Shown: positions 43,318 to 52,765, numbered from the stretch's first letter. The stretch: 53,704 nucleotides of DNA from Arthrobacter mobilis (GCF_012395835.1 NZ_JAAZSQ010000025.1:551-54254); one strand, 5' to 3'. Numbers and translations: made by a program. The notes: generated by a model not told the origin, from the letters alone.

Positions 43318-46179
43318 CTACAGGCGGCCGACGTCCTTGCGCGGGCTCAGGGCGCCGATGACGAACTGTGTGCCGTTGTAGCGCCAAATGTACCCGGCCG
43401 GGGCCGTGGCCAGCAGGTCCACCTTGCGGTCCGAGGTGAAGTCACCGGGTCCGGCGATCCGGTCGTAGGCGTTCCAGCCGCTGCTGCCGATCTTCCGTTC
43501 GGCAGCGAACCAGCCCGCGGAGTAGGTCCTCCGCCCGGCCAGCAGCCACAGCGTGCCGTCCGGCTTGCGCGCGATGATGTCGCCGGCACCGTCGCCGGTG
43601 TAGTCGCCGGCGGCGGTGAGGTAGCTGTACTGCTGCCAGCCGCTGGCGATCCGTGTCGGCGTCCCGTGCCGGCCGTTGCCCGGTCCGGCGTACAGCCACA
43701 CGGTTCCGTCCGGGCGGACGGCCAGCAGGTCGGCGCGGCCGTCCCGGTTCACGTCGCCGGCCCCCAGGACCCGGGAGTACTGGTTCCAGCCGCTGGTGCC
43801 GATCTTGACCCGGCGCTGGTAGCCCTCGTTGCCGCCGCCGACCTTGCCGGTACCGGCGTAGAACCACAGCGAGCCGTCCTTTTGCCGGGCGAGCAGGTCG
43901 TTCCTGCCGTCCCTGTTGTAGTCGCCCACGCCGAAGACCAGGCTGTAGATCTGCCAGCCGTGGCCGATCCGCACCCGGGGCCCGTAGCCGCCCTGGCCGT
44001 TGCCAGCGGCGAACCACAGCTGGCCGTTCGGCTTGCGGCCGATCAGGTCCGCCCTGCCGTCCCCGTTGAAGTCCCCGGGGGTGATGATCTCGCTGTAGCT
44101 GTCCCAGATGTCCGTACCGGTCTGCACCCGCGGCTTCATGCCGGAGGAGTCCTGCATCTGCGTGCCGGCGTAGAAGCGCAGCGACTGGTCGGCGGAGATG
44201 GCCAGCAGGTCGTTCCGCCCATCGCCGTTGTTGTCCCCGACGCCCAGCAGCGTGGTGAACTTCTCCCAGCCGGAGGAGCCGATCTTCTGCGCCCTGCCGA
44301 ACAGCGTCCCGTTGCCCGCGGCCTTGCCGGTCCCGGGCAGCAGCCAGAGCGTGCCGTCAGCCCCGCGGGCGACGACGTCGGCCTTGCCGTCGCCGGTGAA
44401 GTCCCGCGGTGCCACCAGCTGCCGGTAGCCCTGCCACCCGGAGGCAACCAGGACCCGGGATCCGACCTTGCCGGAGCCCAACCCGGGATAGAAGTAGACC
44501 GTGCCGTCGGTCCGCTTGGCCAGCAGGTCCCCCCGGCCGTCACCGTTCAGGTCCCCGGTGCCCAACAGGTCCGCATACTGGTTCCAGCCCGAGGCGCCGT
44601 TGCGTACCCGTGCGTGGTACGTCCCGCTGCCGGTTCCTGCGTAGAACCAGAGCGAGCCGTCGGTCTGCCGGGCCAGCAGGTCCGGCCGGGAATCGCCGTT
44701 GAGGTCTCCGCCTCCGGCCACGGCGTTGTAGATCTGCCAGCCCTCGCCGAGCTTCCGCGGCGAGCCGTAGCCCCCGGCGCCGTTGCCCGGATACAGCCAC
44801 AGGGAACCGTCCGTACGGCGGGAGAGCAGATCCCCCCGGCGGTCACCGGTCAGGTCTCCGGCCGCGGCATAGTCCTGCCGGGTGCTGGTGACCTGGCTGG
44901 CAGCCGACGAGCGGTTGTAGGCGAAGTTCTGCAGGTCCTGCTGGCTGCCGCGCCAGACGTTCGAATCCCCGGTGAAGGGGCCGGTGGAGCTGTACTGCCA
45001 GATGTCCCAGCTGGCCCAGCCGGCCGGCAGGGTCGGCCGGGCCAGGGTGTAGCCGGGGTAGGGGTAGTGGGCGATGTGCAGCGGGTGGTCCCTGAATACA
45101 GTGCTGTTGCCGGTGCATTGGTTCCACCAGTGAGCGGTGGTGTAGATGGCCGGCAGGCGTCCGGTGAGCGACCTGATCGTGTTTGAGAAGTCCCTGATCC
45201 AGGCCACCATCTGCGCCGGGCTCATGTTGTAGCAGGTGTTGCCCAGTTCCGGGTAGGGGTTGTACTCGATGTCCAGCAGCGGGGGCAGGGTCTTCCCATC
45301 GGCGGACCAGCCGCCGCCGTTGCGGACGAAATAGGTGGCCTGTGCTTGGCCCGAGGAGACGTTGGGGATGGCGAAGTGGTAGGAGCCGCGGATCATCCCC
45401 TGGCGGTAGGAGCCGGTGTACTGGGTTTCCCAGTAGGGGTTCTTGTAGTTGAGCGCTTCGGTGGACTTGACGTAGGCGAACCGTGCCCCGTAGTCCCATT
45501 CGGTCTTCCAGGTCACCGAGGGCTGGTGGCTGCTGACATCGATGCCCTGGATACCGTCCGGGCTCCAGTCATCGCGCGCCGACAGGACCGGGAGCGGCGC
45601 GGCGGCCGGGGTGAGCGAGGCGCTGCGTTCGATTTCCAGCACCTCGAGCTGCTCGTCCAGCTCCTCCTGGGCCTCGGGTTCCGTCAGTTCCTCGATGCGC
45701 TCGCGCCGCTGTTCGAGGCCGCTGCCCATCTCGGCTCCGTGCTTGCCCTGCAGCACCGCCAGCAGCTGCCGGAGCTGCTCCTGCGAAAGTTCTTCAACCG
45801 GCACCTCGACCTCGGCCTCGACGTCTGCGTCCGCCCCACCGGCGTTCCCCTCCGGCACGGCGGGGGAGGGATCCGGGACGGCAGTTTCCGCCGGCGCCCC
45901 CGGTTCCCCCATCTCCGCCGGCTCCTTCGGGGCTTCGCCGGACGGCTCCGGTTCCCCGGCGGGCGTTGGTGTTCCGGGATCACCGGCGGCCGGATCCGGG
46001 ACGGTACCGGTGGCGGCCGGCTCGGTCGCGGCCGGCGCAGGTGCGCGTTCGACGGCGGCGGCCGGCGTCGCGGTGAGCGCGCCGGAGACGGCGAGCGAGA
46101 GTGCCGTCAGGGCGCAGGCGATGCGGGATCGGCGGGCGGTGCCTCCGCCGCGCGCGGAGGTTTGGCTGCGAGTGCTCAT
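43318..46179 (-). CDS. Secreted GH25 muramidase with ten FG-GAP/VCBS repeats (copy 1)
   Basis: This is a 953-residue protein. A signal peptide (RIACALTALSLAVSGALTA...AAA) is followed by a Pro/Ala/Glu/Thr-rich linker (~45-125) and an acidic helical segment (~125-185, VPVEELSQEQLRQLL...). The GH25 lysozyme domain spans ~205-415: [29 protein letters not shown] and the catalytic Asp/Glu in LLDIEYNPY. The C-terminal half is ten ~50-residue repeats with the calcium-loop pattern GDxNGDGRxDLLAxxxDGxLWxYxG, likely beta-propeller blades. GH25 enzymes cleave the MurNAc-GlcNAc bond of peptidoglycan; the propeller may bind wall glycans. The ATG at 46179 follows GGAG. A near-identical architecture is encoded at 47550-50411. 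Confidence 0.9.
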   Translation of the reverse strand: MSTRSQTSARGGGTARRSRIACALTALSLAVSGALTATPAAAVERAPAPAATEPAATGTVPDPAAGDPGTPTPAGEPEPSGEAPKEPAEMGEPGAPAETAVPDPSPAVPEGNAGGADADVEAEVEVPVEELSQEQLRQLLAVLQGKHGAEMGSGLEQRRERIEELTEPEAQEELDEQLEVLEIERSASLTPAAAPLPVLSARDDWSPDGIQGIDVSSHQPSVTWKTEWDYGARFAYVKSTEALNYKNPYWETQYTGSYRQGMIRGSYHFAIPNVSSGQAQATYFVRNGGGWSADGKTLPPLLDIEYNPYPELGNTCYNMSPAQMVAWIRDFSNTIRSLTGRLPAIYTTAHWWNQCTGNSTVFRDHPLHIAHYPYPGYTLARPTLPAGWASWDIWQYSSTGPFTGDSNVWRGSQQDLQNFAYNRSSAASQVTSTRQDYAAAGDLTGDRRGDLLSRRTDGSLWLYPGNGAGGYGSPRKLGEGWQIYNAVAGGGDLNGDSRPDLLARQTDGSLWFYAGTGSGTYHARVRNGASGWNQYADLLGTGDLNGDGRGDLLAKRTDGTVYFYPGLGSGKVGSRVLVASGWQGYRQLVAPRDFTGDGKADVVARGADGTLWLLPGTGKAAGNGTLFGRAQKIGSSGWEKFTTLLGVGDNNGDGRNDLLAISADQSLRFYAGTQMQDSSGMKPRVQTGTDIWDSYSEIITPGDFNGDGRADLIGRKPNGQLWFAAGNGQGGYGPRVRIGHGWQIYSLVFGVGDYNRDGRNDLLARQKDGSLWFYAGTGKVGGGNEGYQRRVKIGTSGWNQYSRVLGAGDVNRDGRADLLAVRPDGTVWLYAGPGNGRHGTPTRIASGWQQYSYLTAAGDYTGDGAGDIIARKPDGTLWLLAGRRTYSAGWFAAERKIGSSGWNAYDRIAGPGDFTSDRKVDLLATAPAGYIWRYNGTQFVIGALSPRKDVGRL

Positions 46180-46250
46180 GTGTAACTCCGGATCACCCCT
46201 TCGCTGGCGAAGCGAGGGGCAGAGGCCCCGAAGGGCGTAGTGGGCTGAGA

Positions 46251-46285
46251 CGTTTCACCTTAACATCATGGCCAAAGGTGTGACC
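46251..46285 (-). promoter_or_regulatory. Conserved motif upstream of GH25 copy 1
   Basis: On the minus strand this reads GGTCACACCTTT, a variable spacer, then GTTAAGGTGAAACG. The same arrangement, with a 17-18-base gap between GGTCAC and TA(A/G)GGT, is found upstream of GH25 copy 2. It lies about 70-105 bases before the start codon. TAAGGT could be a -10 box, and GGTCACAC a -35 region or activator site. The rest of the 46180-46580 gap has small GC-rich inverted repeats near 46199-46240 but no gene or recognised riboswitch. Confidence 0.5.
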
Positions 46286-46580
46286 ACAGTGAACCACGCT
46301 GCCGGCCCGGAGCGCGGTAAATCCGGCGCGCGTCGCGGGCAGCACCAACGGAGGGTACGGTCCTGCGGCGCAGGTGCCCAAGAATAAGGGGGCATGGGGG
46401 TTACTGGCCCGATGAATGCTTTGATCATTAAGAAAGTCCGGACACTGGCCGCTGGGGCGGAAAACAGGCGCCCCGGCGGCCTTGACACCTGTGCCGGCAG
46501 GGGACCACACTGCTGGCACCAGCGGGACCGGCAAGGGGGCACAACCGGTCCAACCGCCGACAGTCGGGGTGGACGGTGTC

Positions 46581-47504
46581 ATGATGGGCGCGCGGATTTT
46601 TGCTGTGGCAGTCTTGGTGGTGCTGATGCTGGCTGCCGGCGCAGCGCTCCCGGCGCCCGGGCCGCCGGGGGGCGGCCGGATCGAGCTGCGCGTGATGTCC
46701 TTCAACATCCACTACGGCAATGACCTGGACGGCGAACTCGACCTGGAGCACATTGCCGAGGACATCGAAGACAGCGGCGCCCAGATTATCGGCCTGCAGG
46801 AGGTGGACCGGAGGAGGTCGGCCCGCAGCGCCTTCGTCGACCAGGCTGCCTGGCTGGCACGGCGGCTGGGCATGTACTACTCTTTCGGCCTCAACCGCAC
46901 CTACTGGGCCCCGGGCCGGGAGAAGCCCGGCCGGTTCGGTCTGGTGGTCCTGAGCAAGTACCCGATCCTCAGTACCCGGAACCACATGCTGACCCTGATC
47001 GACTATGCCAGGCGGCCCACCAAGCCCCGGAGCATCCTCGAGACGGTCATCGACGTCGACGGCACCTGGATCACCTTCTACAACACCCACCTGGACCACC
47101 AGCGCAGCGAGCAGCGCCAGCTGCAGGCGAGGGAAATCCTGGCGCTCGCCGGGAAGTCGGCAGGGCCGGCCATCTTGGTGGGCGATCTGAACGCCGAGTA
47201 TCCGGATCCGGAAATCGCCCGCCTGCGCAGCGTCTTCACCGACACCTTTGTCGTCGAGGACATGGCCGAGGACTACACGTATCCGGCGGATGACCCGTAC
47301 AGCCGGATCGACTACATCATGACCCGCGGACCCATCCTGGTGCACGAGGCCGAAGTCATCGATGATTCGGATTCCTCCGACCATCTGCCGATCACCGCGG
47401 ACCTGAGCATCGAGCGGGACCCTGCCTGGCAGTCCTGCGCCGTCCGGCCGCCGGATCCGCTGCCGGCCCGCCAGCGCTGCGAGATCACGTCGGCGGGACG
47501 GTGA
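46581..47504 (+). CDS. Exported endonuclease/exonuclease/phosphatase (EEP) family hydrolase
   Basis: This 307-residue protein begins with a hydrophobic leader (ARIFAVAVLVVLMLAAGAA) consistent with export or membrane anchoring. EEP-fold motifs are in order: VMSFNIHYG, IIGLQEVDRRR, FYNTHLDHQ, ILVGDLNAEYPD, YSRIDYIMTRG and SSDHLPI (catalytic Asp-His). The superfamily contains DNases, sphingomyelinases and phosphodiesterases, so the substrate is open; given the neighbours, a wall phosphodiester is conceivable (inference). The start is ATG 46581 or 46584, with only a weak GGGGTGG upstream. It lies between the two GH25 paralogs on the opposite strand and is divergent from copy 1. Confidence 0.82.
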   Translation: MMGARIFAVAVLVVLMLAAGAALPAPGPPGGGRIELRVMSFNIHYGNDLDGELDLEHIAEDIEDSGAQIIGLQEVDRRRSARSAFVDQAAWLARRLGMYYSFGLNRTYWAPGREKPGRFGLVVLSKYPILSTRNHMLTLIDYARRPTKPRSILETVIDVDGTWITFYNTHLDHQRSEQRQLQAREILALAGKSAGPAILVGDLNAEYPDPEIARLRSVFTDTFVVEDMAEDYTYPADDPYSRIDYIMTRGPILVHEAEVIDDSDSSDHLPITADLSIERDPAWQSCAVRPPDPLPARQRCEITSAGR

Positions 47505-47525
47505 CCTGCCAGCCCCCGCCGGTCC

Positions 47526-47550
47526 GCGGGGCCTGACAGGCGGGCCCCGC
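47526..47550. terminator. Candidate bidirectional hairpin between the EEP and GH25 copy 2 genes
   Basis: GCGGGGCC (47526-47533) pairs with GGCCCCGC (47543-47550) in the short gap between convergent stops. No T tract follows. Confidence 0.45.
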
Positions 47551-50411
47551 TACAGGCTCCCGGCAGACGTGCCCGGGAGCAGTCCCAGGTTCTCGAACCG
47601 CGTTCCCCGGTACAGCCAGAGCGACCCGGAGTCCTCGACTGCCAGCAGGTCCACCTTCCAATCCGAGGTGGTGTCGCCGGAGCCGAGGATCTGCTCGTAT
47701 CGGTCCCAGCCGCTGCCGGCGATCCGGTTCGGGGACAGGAACCAGCCCCTGGAGTAGCTCTTGCGGCCGGAGAGCAGCCACAGCGAGCCGTCCGGCTGGC
47801 GCCCGATGACATCCGCGGTGCGGTTGCCGGTGAAGTCGCCCACGGCTGCCAGCTGGTCGAACTTCTGCCAGCCGCCGCCGATCTTCTTGCGGGGTGCATA
47901 GCGGCCGTCGCCCCGCCCCGCATACAGGTACACCCCGCCGTTCTCGTGCACGGCAAGAATGTCGCTGCGCCCGTCGCGGTTGACGTCTCCGGGCCCGAGT
48001 ACCCAGTCGTACTGGTTCCAGTCTCCCCAGCCGATCTTGACCCGCTTGCGGTAGCCTTCGCTGCCATCCCCGACCTTGCCGGTGCCGGCATAGAACCAGA
48101 CCGTGCCATCCTTCTGCCGGGCGATCAGGTCATTGGTGCCGTCCCCGTTGAAGTCCCCGGCGCCAGCGAGCTGGTTGTAGATATGCCAGCCCGTGCCGAT
48201 CCGGGTGGCCGTCCCGTAACCGCCCCTGCCGTTGCCGGCCAGGAACCAGAGCCTGCCGTCGGAACTGCTCCCGATCAGGTCGGCCTTGCCGTCGCCGTCG
48301 AAATCCCCGGGCGTGGCGGTGAGCCGGTACCCGCCCAGCGGGGAGGAGCCCAGGCTTTGGCGGGACTTCACGCCGGTGGAATCCCTCATCCGGGTCCCGG
48401 TGTAGAAGCGGAGCGATCCGCTGGAGTAGATGCCCAGCAGGTCCTCCTTGCCGTCCGAGTTGTTGTCGCCGATGCCCACGACGGCGGCGAACTTCTGCCA
48501 GCCGGAGCTGCCCACCTTGACCGCCGGCTTGAACAGGGTGCCCACTCCGGCCTGCCGCCCGGTGCCCTGCAGCAGCCACAGAGTGCCGTCCGCCTTGATG
48601 CCCAGCACGTCCCTGCGGCCGTCACCGGAGTACTTCCCGGGTGCCACCAGTTCCTGGAAGGACCCCCAGCCCGTCGCCGCCAGGGTCCGCCCACCGAACT
48701 TGCCGGTGCCGAGTCCGGGGTAGAAGTAGACCTTGCCGTCCGGACGCTTGGCCAGCAGGTCCGCCTTGCCGTCCCGGTTCAGGTCTCCCGGGCCGATAAT
48801 GTCGGAGTACTGGTTCCAGCCGGTGCTGCTGCTGACCCGGACCCGCTTCTGGTAGCCGCCGGTGCCGGTGCCGGCATAGAACCAGAGCGAGCCGTCCACA
48901 TGGCGGCCCAGGAAGTCCGCCTTCCCGTCCCGGTTCAGGTCCCTGGTGCCGATGAGCTGGTTGTAGATCTGCCAGCCGGTGCCGATCCTTCGGGCGGACG
49001 AGAACCCGCCCTTGCCGTTGCCGGGGTAGAGCCAGAGGGTGCCGTCGCCGCGGCGGGAGAGCAGGTCTCCGCGGCCGTCGCCGGTCAGGTCTCCGGTGGA
49101 CGCGTACCGCTGCGTCCCGCTCCCGGAGCTGCCGGTGGACGTGGTGCTGTTCCTGGCGAAATTCTTCAGCGCCGTCATCGTGCCGTTCCAGACATTGGAA
49201 TCGCCTGGGAAGGGGCCGGTGGAGCTGTACTGCCAGATGTGGTAGGTGCTCCAGCCTGCAGGCAGCGGATCGGGCCTGGATACCCCGTACTCGGCCACGT
49301 GCAGCGGATGGTCCTTGAACGCGGTGCTGCTGCCGGTGCAGGTGTTCCACCAGGAGGCGGCCGTGTAGATGGCGGGCACACGCCCGGTGCGGGCCTTGAT
49401 CGTGTTCGAGAATTCCCTGATCCAGGCCACCATCTGGGACGGGCTCATGTTGTAGCACATGTTGCCCAGCTCAGGGTACGGGTTCCACTCGATGTCCAGC
49501 AGCGGCGGCAGGGTCCGGCCGTCGGCCGACCACCTCCCGCCGTGGTCGACGAAGTAGTTTGCCTGGGCCGCTGCGGAGAACTTCGGACCAGGGATGGCGA
49601 AGTGGTAGGCGCCGCGGATCATGCCCGCGTCGTAGGAACCGTTGTACTGGGACGCGTACCGGGGGTTCCGGTAGGTGGTGCCCTCGGTGGCCTTGACGTA
49701 GGCGAACCGGGCGCCGTAGTTCCACTCGGTGGTCCAGTTGACATTGGGCTGGTGGCTGGACACGTCAATGCCCTGGATGCCCTCCGGGCGCCAGTCGTCG
49801 CGGGCTGCCGGGACCAGGACGGGTCCGGAGGCCGGCTCGACCGCGGCGGTGCGCTCGATGTCCAGTTCCTCGAGCGTCTCCTCGAGCTCTTCCTGGACTT
49901 CGGGTTCCTTCAGTTCCTCGACGCGCTCGGTGCGCTGCTCCAGGCCATGGCCCATCTCCGCCCCGTGCCTGCCCTGCAGGGCGGCCAGCAGTTCCAGCAG
50001 CTGGCTTTCGGACAGCTCTTCCACGGGGACCTCGAGGTCCTCGCCCGCTGCCGGATCCTCGGCGGGGGCGGCGCTTCCCTGCCCGGCCGGCACAGACGTT
50101 TGCGGGACGGTTCCGGACCCCGGGCCGGGAGCGGCGGGCTCCGGCGCGGGGTCGGTGGCCGGCGGCTCCTCTGCGGCGGGCAGCTGGCCGGTGGCTGACG
50201 GTTCCGGCGATGCTGTTGGCTCCGGAACCGCAGGAAGCGTCGCCTCGACGGCGTCCTCCGCCGTCCCCGGTGCCATCTCCGAGGCCGCGGCGGGCGGGAC
50301 GACCAGGGCCGAGCTGGCGGCCAGGCTCAGCGCAGCCAGGCCGCAGGCGAGCCTGTTCCGGTGCCGCCGCGGGACGGCAGGGCGTAACGACGACGGACGG
50401 GGCGTGCTCAT
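47550..50411 (-). CDS. Secreted GH25 muramidase with ten FG-GAP/VCBS repeats (copy 2)
   Basis: This is a 953-residue paralog of the gene at 43318-46179, with the same length and domain order: signal peptide ([18 protein letters not shown]...AAA), Pro/Ala/Glu-rich linker, acidic helical segment ([15 protein letters not shown]...), GH25 domain ([40 protein letters not shown]) and ten FG-GAP repeats such as [18 protein letters not shown]. The repeats should bind calcium and fold as propeller blades. The ATG at 50411 follows GGAG with seven-base spacing; an in-frame extension to 50447 has no support. Probably a peptidoglycan remodelling enzyme, not a phage lysin, since no phage genes are near. 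The two copies are close but clearly diverged, especially in the linkers. Confidence 0.9.
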   Translation of the reverse strand: MSTPRPSSLRPAVPRRHRNRLACGLAALSLAASSALVVPPAAASEMAPGTAEDAVEATLPAVPEPTASPEPSATGQLPAAEEPPATDPAPEPAAPGPGSGTVPQTSVPAGQGSAAPAEDPAAGEDLEVPVEELSESQLLELLAALQGRHGAEMGHGLEQRTERVEELKEPEVQEELEETLEELDIERTAAVEPASGPVLVPAARDDWRPEGIQGIDVSSHQPNVNWTTEWNYGARFAYVKATEGTTYRNPRYASQYNGSYDAGMIRGAYHFAIPGPKFSAAAQANYFVDHGGRWSADGRTLPPLLDIEWNPYPELGNMCYNMSPSQMVAWIREFSNTIKARTGRVPAIYTAASWWNTCTGSSTAFKDHPLHVAEYGVSRPDPLPAGWSTYHIWQYSSTGPFPGDSNVWNGTMTALKNFARNSTTSTGSSGSGTQRYASTGDLTGDGRGDLLSRRGDGTLWLYPGNGKGGFSSARRIGTGWQIYNQLIGTRDLNRDGKADFLGRHVDGSLWFYAGTGTGGYQKRVRVSSSTGWNQYSDIIGPGDLNRDGKADLLAKRPDGKVYFYPGLGTGKFGGRTLAATGWGSFQELVAPGKYSGDGRRDVLGIKADGTLWLLQGTGRQAGVGTLFKPAVKVGSSGWQKFAAVVGIGDNNSDGKEDLLGIYSSGSLRFYTGTRMRDSTGVKSRQSLGSSPLGGYRLTATPGDFDGDGKADLIGSSSDGRLWFLAGNGRGGYGTATRIGTGWHIYNQLAGAGDFNGDGTNDLIARQKDGTVWFYAGTGKVGDGSEGYRKRVKIGWGDWNQYDWVLGPGDVNRDGRSDILAVHENGGVYLYAGRGDGRYAPRKKIGGGWQKFDQLAAVGDFTGNRTADVIGRQPDGSLWLLSGRKSYSRGWFLSPNRIAGSGWDRYEQILGSGDTTSDWKVDLLAVEDSGSLWLYRGTRFENLGLLPGTSAGSL

Positions 50412-50483
50412 AGGGCGTCTCCGGAAAATCCTGCGCTGCAGCTGCACAGCAGCGGGCGGAACAGCGCATTCGCGGGCAAGAGT

Positions 50484-50519
50484 CGCTTCACCCTAACACC
50501 GTAAGTTAAACGTGTGACC
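50484..50519 (-). promoter_or_regulatory. Conserved motif upstream of GH25 copy 2
   Basis: On the minus strand: GGTCACACGTTT, spacer, then GTGTTAGGGTGAAGCG, matching the element at 46251-46285 in sequence, order and distance (about 75-110 bases) from the start codon. TAGGGT is a plausible -10. Confidence 0.5.
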
Positions 50520-50544
50520 TCCGGTGCGGTCGGACCTTGATCAC

Positions 50545-50556
50545 ATTTGTACAAAT
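50545..50556. promoter_or_regulatory. AT-rich palindrome, candidate operator
   Basis: ATTTGTACAAAT is a perfect 12-bp palindrome inside an unusually AT-rich stretch (50537-50570) between the divergent GH25 copy 2 and the LolA/RseB-like gene. It could be a repressor site for either gene. The rest of the 50412-50723 gap shows nothing else I can name. Confidence 0.4.
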
Positions 50557-50723
50557 AATTGATTAATTCGTTCCGCGACGCCTGCCGACCCGACACCGGG
50601 ATCCCGCCCGGGACTGGAGCGGGCGGAATCCCGGCGGGCGCAGAGTTGCTGCCGGGGGCTGTCCGGACTGCCTTTCGGGGCGTACTCTGGCGGTATGTTC
50701 CGCCGCTTCGGAAGCCGGTCGTC

Positions 50724-51809
50724 ATGATCCGCGGCCGCCTGCGCTGGCTCCCTGCCCTTGCCGTTTCCGCCGCTGTCACGGCAGGTTCCCTGACCTGGTC
50801 CCTCCAGGCCGGCGCCGCCACCGACCTGCCGGCAAAGACCCCGGAAGAAGTCCTGGCGATGATGCTCGACAGCGACGTCCGCGCCTTCTCCGGAGCTCTG
50901 GAGCAGTCCTCGCAGCTGGGCCTGCCCGAACTGCCCCGCACCGGCGAGACGGCCGGCCTGGCCTCCGCACTCGATCTGTTCACCGGCACCCACACGGCCC
51001 GCGTCTACGTGGACGGCCCGGCCAAGGCCCGGCTGCAGGTTATGGACAGGCTGGCCGAGCGCGACGTCGTCCGCAATGGCAGCGACGTCTGGCTCTACAA
51101 CTCCAGGGACAACACGGCAGCCCACCTGACCCTGCCGGACCACGGCCGGACCGGCACCGGGCACCCTCAGGAGCACGCCGTGCCCGAGGGGGCGCAGACC
51201 CCCGACCGTCTGGCGCACCGGCTGCTGGCCGCCGCCGACGCGCACACGCAGGTCACGGTCGGTCCGGATACCGAGGTCGCCGGCCGGGACGCGTACACCC
51301 TGGAGTTCGACCCGCGCAGCGCCGACACCCTGGTCGGGTCGGTCGCCATCGCCGTCGATTCCCTGACCGGGCTGCCGCTGAGCGTCCAGGTGCACGCCCG
51401 CGGCCAGCAGCAGCCGGCCTTCGCGCTCGCCTTCACGGAACTGCAGCTGGAGGCTCCCGCCCAGGACCTGTTCGACTTCACGCCGCCGCCCGGCGCCGAG
51501 GTGCAGGAGCACACGCTGCAGGCGCCGTCGAAGCAGCACCGGCGGATGGATGACGGCTCCTCCCGCAGCGGAGCAGCCGAAAGGTACACGGTCACCGGCG
51601 AGGGCTGGGACGCCATCGTCGGCCTGCCCGCCGGCAGCGTGCCCACCGGGGCGGACGAGTCCGGGCTCCTGGAGCAGATGACGCAGGCGGTCCCCGGCGG
51701 ACGGGTGCTGTCCACGGCCCTGCTGAATGTCCTCTTCACGGACGACGGGCGCGTGTTCGCGGGCTCGGTACCGCTTGAGCGGCTGCAGGCGGCAGCCGGC
51801 ACCCGGTGA
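50724..51809 (+). CDS. LolA/RseB-like exported protein
   Basis: This 361-residue protein has an N-terminal signal sequence (RWLPALAVSAAVTAGSLTWSLQAGAA) without a lipobox cysteine. The mature part has the LolA/LppX/RseB-like fold features annotated in actinobacteria: LQVMDRLAERDVVRNGSDVWLYNSRDNTAAHL, AGRDAYTLEFDPRS, and IAVDSLTGLPLSVQVHARG. Such half-barrels bind acyl chains or act as envelope-stress sensors. The ATG at 50724 follows GGAAG; the longer ORF upstream is not signal-like. Its stop overlaps the start of the ABC ATPase gene (GTGA), so it is part of a three-gene unit and may be the extracytoplasmic partner of that transporter (inference). Confidence 0.8.
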   Translation: MIRGRLRWLPALAVSAAVTAGSLTWSLQAGAATDLPAKTPEEVLAMMLDSDVRAFSGALEQSSQLGLPELPRTGETAGLASALDLFTGTHTARVYVDGPAKARLQVMDRLAERDVVRNGSDVWLYNSRDNTAAHLTLPDHGRTGTGHPQEHAVPEGAQTPDRLAHRLLAAADAHTQVTVGPDTEVAGRDAYTLEFDPRSADTLVGSVAIAVDSLTGLPLSVQVHARGQQQPAFALAFTELQLEAPAQDLFDFTPPPGAEVQEHTLQAPSKQHRRMDDGSSRSGAAERYTVTGEGWDAIVGLPAGSVPTGADESGLLEQMTQAVPGGRVLSTALLNVLFTDDGRVFAGSVPLERLQAAAGTR

Positions 51810-52765
51810 CCTCCGGAGCCCCGACCGCCGTACTGGCCATCGAGACCCGGGGACTCACCAAGCGCTTCGGCCGGCAGGCCGCCGTCGACAGCCTCGACCT
51901 CGCCGTTCCGCGGGGCAGCGTGTTCGGGTTCCTGGGCCCCAACGGCTCGGGCAAGACGACGACGATCAGGATGCTGCTGAGCCTGGCCGCGGCCACGGAT
52001 GGGCGGATCCGCCTGCTCGGGCAGGAGATGCCCCGCAGCTGGCAGGACGTGCTGCCGCGCGTCGGGGCCTTGGTCGAAGGACCGGCCTTCTATCCCTTCC
52101 TCTCCGGCGCGGCCAACCTGCAGCGGCTCGACGCCGCGGACCGCCGCGCGCCGTCGTCCACCCGGAAGGTGCGGGTGGCCCAGGCGCTGGAGCGGGTAGG
52201 GCTGGCCCATGCGGCCGGCAAGAAGGTGCGCGCCTACTCGCTGGGCATGAAGCAGCGCCTCGGCATCGCCCATGCCCTGCTCCAGCCGCGCGAGCTGCTG
52301 GTGCTGGACGAGCCGACCAACGGCCTGGATCCCCAGGGCACGCGCGAGGTGCGCGGCCTGGTCAGGTCACTGGCTGCCGGCGGTACCACTGTCTTCGTCT
52401 CCAGCCACCTGCTGGCCGAAGTCGAACAGATCTGTACCCATGCCGCCGTGATGAGCGCCGGCCGGCTGGTGGCCCAGGGGAGCCTGGAGCAGCTGCGGGC
52501 GGCAGGCCAGGCGCGCGTGCGCATCCTGACTCCCGACGACGCCGGTGCGCACCGGGTGCTCGCAGGCCTGGGCCTGCTGCCCGAACCGGGCCCGCCCGGC
52601 ACCGGCACGGTTACCGCGCCGCTGCTGGACCATCTGGCCCCCGAGGCAGTTGTGGCGGCACTGGTCGCCGGCGGAGTGCGGGTCCGCGGCTTCGCCGTGG
52701 AAGGAGCCAGCCTCGAGGAGCGCTTCGTGGCCCTGACCGGGGAAGGATTCGACGTTGCCCACTGA
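51806..52765 (+). CDS. ABC transporter ATP-binding protein (ABC-2 drug/lipid export type)
   Basis: This is a 319-residue ATPase with Walker A GPNGSGKT (44-51), signature YSLGMKQRLGIA, Walker B LLVLDEPTNGLDP and switch His in VSSHLLAEVEQ. The ~85-residue C-terminal domain (RVRILTPDDAGAHRVLAGLG...) is typical of DrrA/CcmA-type exporters. The GTG start overlaps the upstream stop by four bases, and it overlaps the permease start by 11 bases. The substrate is unknown. Confidence 0.9.
   Translation: MTSGAPTAVLAIETRGLTKRFGRQAAVDSLDLAVPRGSVFGFLGPNGSGKTTTIRMLLSLAAATDGRIRLLGQEMPRSWQDVLPRVGALVEGPAFYPFLSGAANLQRLDAADRRAPSSTRKVRVAQALERVGLAHAAGKKVRAYSLGMKQRLGIAHALLQPRELLVLDEPTNGLDPQGTREVRGLVRSLAAGGTTVFVSSHLLAEVEQICTHAAVMSAGRLVAQGSLEQLRAAGQARVRILTPDDAGAHRVLAGLGLLPEPGPPGTGTVTAPLLDHLAPEAVVAALVAGGVRVRGFAVEGASLEERFVALTGEGFDVAH

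Noticed and set aside
43400-44900. CRISPR-like or tandem DNA repeats
   Set aside because: The periodic pattern of about 150 bases is the DNA of FG-GAP protein repeats, with diverged sequence and no spacer structure.
46180-46260. c-di-AMP (ydaO-type) riboswitch upstream of the GH25 gene
   Set aside because: Actinobacterial wall hydrolases often have one, but the conserved riboswitch core is not visible. Only a short motif is shared between the two GH25 leaders.
47946-50198. Long plus-strand ORF (750 codons) opposite GH25 copy 2
   Set aside because: It mirrors the FG-GAP repeats in antisense and has no domain, ribosome binding site or codon bias. A similar shadow lies opposite copy 1.
43318-50411. 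Prophage lysis cassette
   Set aside because: GH25 domains occur in phage lysins, but these carry signal peptides and long repeat regions, and no holin, tail or integrase genes are present.
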